A stretch of 5,257 nucleotides of DNA, taken from Butyricicoccus_A sp963620595. GTDB lineage: Bacteria; Bacillota; Clostridia; Oscillospirales; Butyricicoccaceae. The translations under genes were made by a program, and so were the position numbers. The stretch covers positions 1 to 5,257 of the forward strand of contig CAVFAY010000058.1 of assembly GCA_963620595.1 (NCBI GenBank). The letters run 5' to 3'. The notes below the pieces were generated by a model. The model worked only from the letters and a program-made list of their open reading frames with translations, did not search any database and was not told the DNA's origin. Shown piece after piece: positions 1 through 5,217 of the stretch; the first letter of the stretch is position 1; the number at the start of each line of letters is the position of its first letter.

Positions 1-1
1 A

Positions 2-44
2 TGAGGTCAAGTATCCAGAACAACATTTTGGATGCTTGACCTTA
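2..44 (+). promoter_or_regulatory. Long hairpin in the leader of the surface-protein gene
   Basis: Positions 4-16 pair with 30-42: AGGTCAAGTATCC against GGATGCTTGACCT, 13 pairs with one G-U wobble. The stem can continue inward (17-20 with 26-29, one wobble) and outward by two weaker pairs. It ends about 7 nt before the AGGAG ribosome binding site. There is no run of T after the stem, only TAAATTAAA, so a classical intrinsic terminator of an upstream gene is not well supported. A 5'-leader structure that stabilises the mRNA or limits ribosome access is equally possible. The pairing is seen directly; the role is inferred, and no promoter is visible because the window starts here. Confidence 0.6.
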
Positions 45-50
45 AATTAA

Positions 51-55
51 AGGAG
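51..55 (+). promoter_or_regulatory. Ribosome binding site (AGGAG) of the surface-protein gene
   Basis: AGGAG, within AAAGGAGA, lies 8 nt before the ATG at 64. Sequence and spacing are near ideal for Firmicutes. Together with the Lys/Arg-rich signal peptide that begins immediately, it fixes the start codon. Confidence 0.93.
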
Positions 56-63
56 AAAAAAAG

Positions 64-3000
64 ATGAAAAACAAACGAAGGCTGACAGCAATGCTGCTAG
101 CGGGCTGTTTGACGGTATCATCTGTACCGGTGGCATTCGCAGAGGATGCACCGGTACAGCAACAGGAACAGACAACGCTGACACCGGAACAGCAGCAGGA
201 ACAAGTCTTTGCATTGGCAGATCAGGCGCGAGAAGATTCTAAAGCCGCCGCTCCAACAGAAGGCACCTGCGGCGAAAATGCCTCTTGGAAGCTGGAAGGC
301 GGAACGCTGACCATTAGCGGCACGGGAGAAATGACAGATTATGATAGGGACAATAGAATTGTGCCATGGTATAATATTCGTTCAGCTATTACGAGAGTCG
401 TCGTTGAGAAGGGGATTACATCCATTGGTGATTGTGCATTTGATGGCTGTGTAGATCTAACAAATGTGACAATACCAGATAGTGTAATAAGCATAGGATA
501 TGGCGCATTTTATCAGAGTGGATTGACTAGAATAACGCTCCCACGTAGCATAACGAGCATAGAAGAAAATACATTTGCAGGATGTAGCAGTCTAGCAAGT
601 GTGGAGATTCCTAATAGTGTGACCAGTATTGGTGACAGTGCATTTGGCGTTTGCAGTAGTTTGGCCAATATGATACTACCAGATAGTGTGACGAGTATCG
701 GTGATTACGCTTTTGAAGAATGTGGTAGTCTGACAAGTGTGACAATCCCGGATAGCGTAACGAACATAGGACATGACGCATTTTGTCAAAGTGGATTGAC
801 TAGCATAGTGCTCCCGCGTAGCATAACGAGCATAGAAGAAAGGACATTTAATAGATGTAGTAGTCTAATAAATGTGACAATACCAAACAGCGTAACAGAC
901 ATAGGAAATGGTGCATTTAATAACTGTAGTAGCTTAACAAGTGTGATAATCCCAGACAGTGTAACAAGCATAGGCCGTTATGCATTTGCAAGATGTGCTA
1001 GTCTGGCAAATATATCGCTTTCCAATAGTATGATAAACATAGGAGTTAGTGCATTTGATAGCTGCAGCAGTTTAAGCAGCGTGACGATTCCGGACGGCGT
1101 AACGCGCATTGGAGAGGGAACATTTTCTGGCTGCAGCACCTTGAACAGCGTGACGATTCCGGACAGCGTAACGAGTATTGGTCAGAATGCATTTGAAGAC
1201 TGTAGCAGTTTGAGCAGCGTGACGATAGGAAGCAGCGTAACAAGCATTGGAAGTTATGCATTTGAAGGCTGTAGTGGTTTGAACAGCGTGACAATTCCAG
1301 ATAGCGTAACGAGTATTGGAAGTTATGCATTTTCTGGTTGCAGCAGTTTGAGCAGTGTTTACTATACAGGTACGGAAGAACAGTGGAAGAAAATATCTAT
1401 CGATAAGAGCAACACTGAATTGCCAAAAGCAAAGATATATTACAATTGTTCTACCGATGGTGATGGAACAGGCGTTAGTTCAGATGGTTTTTATTTTAAA
1501 GATGCCAAAAATTCAGTATGCTGCATTGGCGAAGAATACAGCTTAACCGGACGTTATACAGGAAATGAGGATAGCTTAAAGGAAGATGTAAATGGTATCG
1601 TTTGGAAAATCTCAAATGAAAATATTGCTCGTATAAAAAACGTAGAATATCAACCATCTATAACGGGTGATGGCATGAACTTTGAGTTAAGCTTGGAGGG
1701 CATAAAACCCGGCATTACAGAAATTATAGGTACTGCAACGGATGGTCGAATTGTTCAGCGGACTGTAGTTGTTGAGCCTCGCATGATTGCAGAAACAACC
1801 AAGATTTCCGACATAAGCGTACAAAAAATTAAATGCTTCACGATTAGACTAAATGAACCGGATAAAGCATATTTAGAACAGTTTATGAAAACAGTTCGTT
1901 ATTCGTTTGAAGACGAGGACAGATGGACACACGGTAGATTTGATATTAAAAAAACAGAATATGTTATTGATGATTCGGAAAAGGAAGCAACATTCTATGT
2001 AAATGTTGGTGATTTTCACACCGGAGAAAGCAATTTTATTTGCCGATCCAACTATGGTCAAGAAATTAAAATTCCAGTATCTATTGGATATATTCAACCG
2101 ATGACCTCTCTGTTCTTCCCAGATGGTTTTTATAGCGAAACAAAAGGTCCGAGTACAAGCACACGGATTACATGGGAATATGGTTCTTATAGTCAAAATA
2201 AGATTAAAGTTCGTATAGCAGTTAAAAATACAAATCGGGAGGGAACGATTTCTATCGATCAGATTGACCTTTCATTAGATAATCTTGACATGTTTAAGAT
2301 CAAGGAAGGTACAACAATCTCCGTAAATAAAACGCTAGAACCGAATGAAGAGTATTCCAAAGACGTCACATTGGTAAAACGAGGTATATTCTGGAAAAAG
2401 CCGGACAGTACAACCGAACAAGAGGGAACAATAACTGCTGTTTTCAACGGAAAATTTGCAAACGGAGAAAGCACACGCAAAAACACGGCACGTATTTCGT
2501 ATTGTAAGGAGAATAAAGAGAATGAGGATAGTGATACTTCGCTGAATAAAGAAATAGAAAAGGCTCAAAAACAAGCTCGCAAAGATGCTCAAGAAGACAT
2601 AGAGTCTGCATTGGACGCATGGGGGACGATTGAAAAAAGTGACTCCATTGCTTTGAATCCGGAAATCGGACAGGCAGAATGGTTGGGAAAGAATGGAGAA
2701 GACACACTAGAATTAGCAATTATTGCGCAGATTTCTTTGGCAGCCCAGACAAAATCAAATTGGGTGAGAGAAAATACAATTTCTGATGAAGTTGCAGAGA
2801 AGATAATGGAAAAGTATTTGCGCTTTGACGGAACTGCGAATGGAACTGCTATACAATCTCTGCCAATGACATTTGCAATCACGAATGATAAGGGACAATC
2901 TATTACTTGTACGGTTAATTGTAATATGCAGGGATTTACACTCGGCAAGAAACTATATGGTTTATATGTACCGATCGGCATTACATTAACTAACAATAGC

Positions 3001-4635
3001 ACAGGTAAAACAAGAGCATTTTCTGGAAGCCAATTTGTAAATGTAGATATGCAGGCATTTTCTGAATCTGTACAGAATATTTGCCTTTCGGAACTGAAAG
3101 CGGGATATGAAAAGGTATGGGCTGATGAGATTGATACAGAAGTCAACAAAATTGTGGAAAAGAATGCGGATAAAATAGCAAGCTATGCAGCTCAGTTTGG
3201 TTTGGAGGAGCCAATGAAAGAAGTTATCATGGCTTGGTATAATAAAAATGGACTTAAGTTTAGTAAAGAAAGTTTTAAATTGCTGACATATCCATCCAAA
3301 CTTGCTGTTGCACATTGCCCGGTGAATCTGTATATCTATGATGCAAATGGAAATGTTGCAGGAAGTATAGAAGATGATGAGGTTACATTGCAAGGGGATG
3401 GAATGGCTCTGTGGACAGAAGGTGACGACAAATATGCACAACTGTTCTATGATGATTACACCATAAAGTATCAATCGACAGATACCGGGACAATGGATTT
3501 GGAAATTCATGAAATGAGCAATGGAGTAGATGATATTCGAGTATGCTCATATAGCGATATTCCATTGAGCAAAGGTCTGGATTATACAGGCTCATTGCCA
3601 AACGACATTTTTGTTCCGGATAAAACATTTAATTTAACTGCGAACAATGACACTGTGATTGATAATCCGAAAACCGATTATCCGACACTTCCAGAATTGC
3701 ATACTCACACTTATAAAACGCAGACAACTGAGTCAACATGTGTAAGTGAGGGGAAAATAGTATATACTTGTGACTGCGGAGCCAGTTATACGAAGATTCT
3801 TCCTAAAGCTGACCACAAGTGGGATGACGGAACAATTACGAAAGAGGCAACCTGTACAGAAGCTGGCGTAAAGACATATACTTGCACAATCTGTAAAACA
3901 ACAAAAGACGAAGAAATTGAGGCAAAAGGTCACAGCTTTACGAATTACATCTATAATAACGATGCACAGGTGGGCAAGGATGGTACAGAAACCGCTACCT
4001 GCGATAACGGCTGCGGCACGACAGACACGCGCACCAAATCAGGATCTGCTTTGCCGAAGCCAACCACACCGGTTACAGAAATTTTCTCTGACATTTATCC
4101 GACTGCTTGGTATATCGACTATGTACAGTTTGTATATGACAATGGATTGATGACGGGCACGAGTAAGACAACATTTGAGCCAGAGACGACACTAAGTCGT
4201 GCGATGGTAGCACAGGTATTGTACAACTATGACAAGCGTGTCGATTCTCCATATCGGGCTACAAACGGTATGCAGTTCAAGGATGTATCGAAGAACGACT
4301 GGTATTATGAAGCGATTCAGTGGGCAAGTGCAAACGGTATTGCTTCCGGTGTCGGAAATGGATACTTTGAGCCGAACAGTCCGGTTACTCGCGAACAGGT
4401 GGCGCAGTTCCTGTATAACTATAATGGCAGACCGAGCGTATCCGGCAGTTTACCATTCTCGGATGCAGATAAGGTTTCCAGTTGGGCAAAGAACGCCATG
4501 CTCTGGGCATATCAGAACAAGATCATCAACGGTACGACCTCGTCGGATGGAGGATTGCTTCTTGACCCGCAGGGCGGTGCAACTCGTGCACAGGCTGCGG
4601 CAATCCTGACCAATTATATGAGAAATATGATGTGA
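64..4635 (+). CDS. Secreted BspA-like leucine-rich-repeat protein with Ig-like, Cys/His-rich and triple SLH domains
   Basis: A 1523-residue exported surface protein, probably an adhesin or cell-wall-associated binding protein. Residues 1-26 are a signal peptide (KNKRR, hydrophobic core, AFA before E27); L12-A13-G14-C15 also fits a lipobox, but the hydrophobic core continues past C15. A Gln/Glu-rich linker (27-66) leads into the GTCGENASW...GTLTISGTG cap typical of BspA-like proteins. About 14 LRR_5 repeats of 22-23 residues (112-435, consensus VTIPDSVTSIGxxAFxxC) end in the usual VYYTGTEEQW cap. Residues 473-571 look like a BIG2-type Ig fold. Residues 575-1080 match no family I recognise; they are beta-rich, then a charged helix (825-850), then mixed. 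Residues 1083-1185 look like a beta-sandwich module, 1213-1325 hold three Cys/His-rich repeats, and 1338-1521 hold three SLH domains that would bind the secondary cell-wall polymer. The stop TGA is intact and no frameshift is visible. The ligand is unknown; BspA homologues bind host matrix proteins, but that cannot be assumed here. Confidence 0.93.
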   Translation: MKNKRRLTAMLLAGCLTVSSVPVAFAEDAPVQQQEQTTLTPEQQQEQVFALADQAREDSKAAAPTEGTCGENASWKLEGGTLTISGTGEMTDYDRDNRIVPWYNIRSAITRVVVEKGITSIGDCAFDGCVDLTNVTIPDSVISIGYGAFYQSGLTRITLPRSITSIEENTFAGCSSLASVEIPNSVTSIGDSAFGVCSSLANMILPDSVTSIGDYAFEECGSLTSVTIPDSVTNIGHDAFCQSGLTSIVLPRSITSIEERTFNRCSSLINVTIPNSVTDIGNGAFNNCSSLTSVIIPDSVTSIGRYAFARCASLANISLSNSMINIGVSAFDSCSSLSSVTIPDGVTRIGEGTFSGCSTLNSVTIPDSVTSIGQNAFEDCSSLSSVTIGSSVTSIGSYAFEGCSGLNSVTIPDSVTSIGSYAFSGCSSLSSVYYTGTEEQWKKISIDKSNTELPKAKIYYNCSTDGDGTGVSSDGFYFKDAKNSVCCIGEEYSLTGRYTGNEDSLKEDVNGIVWKISNENIARIKNVEYQPSITGDGMNFELSLEGIKPGITEIIGTATDGRIVQRTVVVEPRMIAETTKISDISVQKIKCFTIRLNEPDKAYLEQFMKTVRYSFEDEDRWTHGRFDIKKTEYVIDDSEKEATFYVNVGDFHTGESNFICRSNYGQEIKIPVSIGYIQPMTSLFFPDGFYSETKGPSTSTRITWEYGSYSQNKIKVRIAVKNTNREGTISIDQIDLSLDNLDMFKIKEGTTISVNKTLEPNEEYSKDVTLVKRGIFWKKPDSTTEQEGTITAVFNGKFANGESTRKNTARISYCKENKENEDSDTSLNKEIEKAQKQARKDAQEDIESALDAWGTIEKSDSIALNPEIGQAEWLGKNGEDTLELAIIAQISLAAQTKSNWVRENTISDEVAEKIMEKYLRFDGTANGTAIQSLPMTFAITNDKGQSITCTVNCNMQGFTLGKKLYGLYVPIGITLTNNSTGKTRAFSGSQFVNVDMQAFSESVQNICLSELKAGYEKVWADEIDTEVNKIVEKNADKIASYAAQFGLEEPMKEVIMAWYNKNGLKFSKESFKLLTYPSKLAVAHCPVNLYIYDANGNVAGSIEDDEVTLQGDGMALWTEGDDKYAQLFYDDYTIKYQSTDTGTMDLEIHEMSNGVDDIRVCSYSDIPLSKGLDYTGSLPNDIFVPDKTFNLTANNDTVIDNPKTDYPTLPELHTHTYKTQTTESTCVSEGKIVYTCDCGASYTKILPKADHKWDDGTITKEATCTEAGVKTYTCTICKTTKDEEIEAKGHSFTNYIYNNDAQVGKDGTETATCDNGCGTTDTRTKSGSALPKPTTPVTEIFSDIYPTAWYIDYVQFVYDNGLMTGTSKTTFEPETTLSRAMVAQVLYNYDKRVDSPYRATNGMQFKDVSKNDWYYEAIQWASANGIASGVGNGYFEPNSPVTREQVAQFLYNYNGRPSVSGSLPFSDADKVSSWAKNAMLWAYQNKIINGTTSSDGGLLLDPQGGATRAQAAAILTNYMRNMM
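397..1368 (+). repeat. Tandem leucine-rich (LRR_5/BspA) repeats, 69-bp unit
   Basis: This coding repeat array encodes about 14 units of 22-23 residues. The AF/TF...C landmarks fall at residues 129, 174, 197, 220, 265, 288, 311, 334, 357, 380, 403 and 426. Two units, near 152 and 243, have Ser-Gly (QSGLT) where the others have Cys-Ser/Gly-Ser. Each unit contributes one beta strand and turn of a curved solenoid. Two higher-order periods are visible: a 273-bp block in the first half and a 138-bp pair at the end, so the array grew by unequal exchange of blocks. The array could expand or contract between strains. Confidence 0.9.
4075..4629 (+). other. Region encoding three SLH (S-layer homology) domains
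   Basis: These are residues 1338-1521 of the surface protein. The three copies start FSDIYPTAWYIDYVQF, FKDVSKNDWYYEAIQW and FSDADKVSSWAKNAMLW. Each carries the (T/S)R motif that in SLH domains contacts the cell-wall polymer: LSRA (1377-1380), VTRE (1441-1444) and ATRA (1506-1509). Three copies at the extreme C-terminus are the standard non-covalent anchor to pyruvylated secondary wall polysaccharide. No LPXTG sorting signal is present, so this is the only visible anchoring device. Confidence 0.93.
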
Positions 4636-4661
4636 AAAGAAAATAGTAGTTGATAAATTTG

Positions 4662-4690
4662 ACCGCCAGATGTATGTTGCATCTGGCGGT
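4662..4690 (+). terminator. Probable intrinsic terminator after the surface-protein gene
   Basis: ACCGCCAGATG (4662-4672) pairs perfectly with CATCTGGCGGT (4680-4690): an 11-bp GC-rich stem with a 7-nt loop, starting 26 nt after the stop codon. The following TTCTATCTTAT is T-rich but broken, so termination may be incomplete. Position and stem strength favour a terminator. Confidence 0.75.
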
Positions 4691-4709
4691 TCTATCTTAT
4701 GAAGATAGA
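4691..4709 (+). repeat. Second hairpin directly abutting the terminator stem
   Basis: TCTATCTT (4691-4698) pairs with AAGATAGA (4702-4709), 8 perfect pairs around a 3-nt loop. It starts at the base immediately after the first stem. It is AT-rich and has no T tract behind it, so it is not a terminator on its own. Folding would compete with the T-rich tail of the first hairpin, so it may modulate termination or protect the transcript 3' end. The pairing is certain; the function is a guess. Confidence 0.5.
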
Positions 4710-4720
4710 CTAAACTGTCC

Positions 4721-4733
4721 TAAGGATGAGGTC
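4721..4733 (+). repeat. 13-nt copy of the tRNA-Thr core (TAAGGATGAGGTC)
   Basis: TAAGGATGAGGTC is identical to positions 5141-5153, which are the anticodon-loop, stem and variable-loop bases of the tRNA-Thr fragment, and has the same orientation 420 bp away. Identity stops at both ends: the following bases are CAGAAG instead of GGCAGT, and the preceding CC replaces GG. It could be a degenerate or secondary attachment core, or chance. A 13-base match that falls on a probable recombination core makes chance less comfortable but does not exclude it. Confidence 0.4.
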
Positions 4734-4904
4734 CAGAAGCTAATGATATATTTGCTTGGATCTAAACGAATTGTGTGTAGCAGAAAAATAACAGCAATAG
4801 GGCAAATGTTTAATCTAGGACGCGGAGAAAGAGCAATGTTTTATTTATCTATATAGAATGTTTGGCCTCTCTTCGCGGGTAATGCGTAGCTTTGTTGAAT
4901 TTAT

Positions 4905-4934
4905 TTGACATAACGTTATGTATTAACTTATATC
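4905..4934 (+). promoter_or_regulatory. Candidate promoter with an operator-like palindrome
   Basis: TTGACA (4905-4910) is a perfect -35 box, and TATATC (4929-4934) is a 4/6 match to the -10 box at 18-bp spacing. The palindrome ACATAACGTTATGT (4908-4921, 14 bp, perfect) starts inside the -35 box and fills most of the spacer, as an operator would. The -10 lies in the left arm of the 13-bp inverted repeat at 4923-4966. No convincing gene follows, so it could be a relic promoter, the promoter of a small RNA, or not a promoter at all. Confidence 0.35.
4908..4921. repeat. 14-bp perfect palindrome ACATAACGTTATGT
   Basis: Each strand reads ACATAACGTTATGT, with no spacer. Such a compact two-fold site is typical of a dimeric DNA-binding protein. 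It sits two bases left of the larger inverted repeat at 4923-4966, so the two could form one compound site. Confidence 0.6.
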
Positions 4935-4966
4935 GGTATAAAATGGGAAATAACGATATAAGTTAA
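4923..4966. repeat. 13-bp perfect inverted repeat with 18-bp spacer
   Basis: TTAACTTATATCG (4923-4935) is the exact reverse complement of CGATATAAGTTAA (4954-4966), with GTATAAAATGGGAAATAA between. The arms are AT-rich, the loop is large and no T tract follows, so a terminator is unlikely. Two facing protein sites, whose centres are about 31 bp (three helical turns) apart, fit better. Possible users are an integrase, excisionase or repressor of an element integrated at the tRNA fragment downstream. The repeat is exact; its role is inferred. Confidence 0.6.
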
Positions 4967-4994
4967 AAAATATAGCCTGGATCAATTCGGATGA

Positions 4995-5081
4995 AGTTGT
5001 CATTTTGGGAACAATTTGGGAACAAATGGGACAAAACGGCATAATCTGGGAACATCGAAGTTCAGAAAAATCTTCATTTAG
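4995..5081 (+). pseudogene. Possible relic of an integrase C-terminal tail
   Basis: Between the in-frame stop TGA at 4992-4994 and the TAG at 5079-5081 this frame reads SCHFGNNLGTNGTKRHNLGT followed by SKFRKIFI. The FGxxLGTxGTK...LGT style resembles the low-complexity tails I associate with phage-type tyrosine recombinases of Clostridia, whose genes often end close to the attachment site. There is no start codon, no ribosome binding site and no recombinase catalytic region upstream, so at most the last few residues of a lost gene remain. The same bases form the phased repeats at 5004-5054, which alone could create this peptide. Weak call. Confidence 0.2.
5004..5054 (+). repeat. Phased direct repeats TGGGA(A)CA, candidate integrase arm-type sites
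   Basis: Two exact tandem copies of TTTGGGAACAA occupy 5004-5014 and 5015-5025. A third variant, TGGGACA, lies at 5027-5033 and a fourth, TGGGAACA, at 5047-5054. The TGGG starts fall at 5006, 5017, 5027 and 5047, spaced 11, 10 and 20 bp, so all face the same side of the DNA helix. They lie about 85-130 bp before the tRNA anticodon loop. Tyrosine integrases of the lambda and Tn916 kinds bind short direct repeats of this sort with their N-terminal domain. No binding family can be named from sequence alone. Confidence 0.5.
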
Positions 5082-5136
5082 TACGCAATAACACAATATA
5101 ACACCAGAAAAGTTCGATAAAACGGTCGGATTGCTG

Positions 5137-5181
5137 TTGGTAAGGATGAGGTCGGCAGTTCAAATCTGCCTAGCAGCTCCA
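5137..5181 (+). pseudogene. 3' half of a tRNA-Thr(GGT) gene, probable attachment site
   Basis: The fragment starts exactly at the anticodon loop TTGGTAA (5137-5143) with anticodon GGT (5139-5141), which reads threonine ACC/ACU. It continues with the 3' anticodon stem GGATG (5144-5148), variable loop AGGTC (5149-5153), T arm GGCAG-TTCAAAT-CTGCC (5154-5170, five perfect pairs), 3' acceptor strand TAGCAGC (5171-5177), discriminator T (5178) and encoded CCA (5179-5181). The matching 5' parts (GCTGCTA acceptor strand, D arm, CATCC stem strand) are absent upstream, where TTGCTG does not pair. It cannot form a tRNA. A clean cut at the anticodon loop is the classic footprint of integration into a tRNA gene, so the intact copy should sit at the far end of the element. 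Confidence 0.88.
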
Positions 5182-5185
5182 TTAG

Positions 5186-5217
5186 AAGCCTGATTTCTTA
5201 CGAAATCAGGCTTTTTT
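5186..5217 (+). terminator. Intrinsic terminator of the tRNA-Thr transcript
   Basis: AAGCCTGATTTC (5186-5197) pairs perfectly with GAAATCAGGCTT (5202-5213) around a 4-nt loop TTAC, followed by a run of six T (5212-5217). This is a textbook rho-independent terminator, 4 nt after the CCA. It would have ended the original tRNA transcript and now follows only the 3' half. Confidence 0.93.

Larger units (their letters stand above)
4721..5181 (+). mobile_element. Candidate right end or remnant of an integrative element at tRNA-Thr
   Basis: This stretch has no credible gene but holds, in order, a 13-nt copy of the tRNA core, a 14-bp palindrome, a 13-bp inverted repeat, four phased direct repeats and the 3' half of a tRNA-Thr gene. 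That composition matches the attachment region of elements moved by tyrosine recombinases, where arm-type sites and an excisionase or regulator site lie beside a core in a tRNA gene. Because the tRNA half-gene reads left to right and is followed by its terminator, the element should lie to the left, ending within 5137-5181. The left boundary is unknown: it may be at 4721, giving a 420-bp remnant, or beyond the window, in which case the surface-protein gene is cargo. No integrase gene is present. This is inferred from the combined signals. Confidence 0.45.

Noticed and set aside
1..8. ATGAGGTC at the window start matches the end of the tRNA core repeat
   Set aside because: Only eight bases match, the following bases differ (AAGT instead of GGCA), and they form part of the leader hairpin. 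This is too short to call a third attachment copy.
397..1368. CRISPR-like array
   Set aside because: The 69-bp periodic repeats are in frame, degenerate and encode leucine-rich repeats; there are no identical repeats with unique spacers.
2589..3149. 186-codon open frame on the minus strand inside the surface-protein gene
   Set aside because: It lies wholly within the well-supported plus-strand gene, has no ribosome binding evidence, and its product looks like random antisense translation rich in Ser, Phe and Cys.
4650..4856. 68-codon open frame downstream of the surface-protein gene
   Set aside because: It would start with TTG, has no ribosome binding site, runs through both 3' hairpins and its translation resembles no family.
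4923..4966. Inverted repeat as an intrinsic terminator
   Set aside because: The stem is AT-rich with an 18-nt loop, is followed by A-rich sequence on the plus strand, and no gene ends there.
4991..5044. 17-codon frame starting ATG (MKLSFWEQFGNKWDKTA)
   Set aside because: No ribosome binding site precedes it, and its composition is explained by the TGGGAACA repeats.
5090..5181. Intact tRNA-Thr or a tRNA interrupted by a group I intron
   Set aside because: No 5' acceptor strand, D arm or 5' anticodon stem is present nearby, and no group I intron core is recognisable upstream of the loop. A displaced attachment site is simpler.
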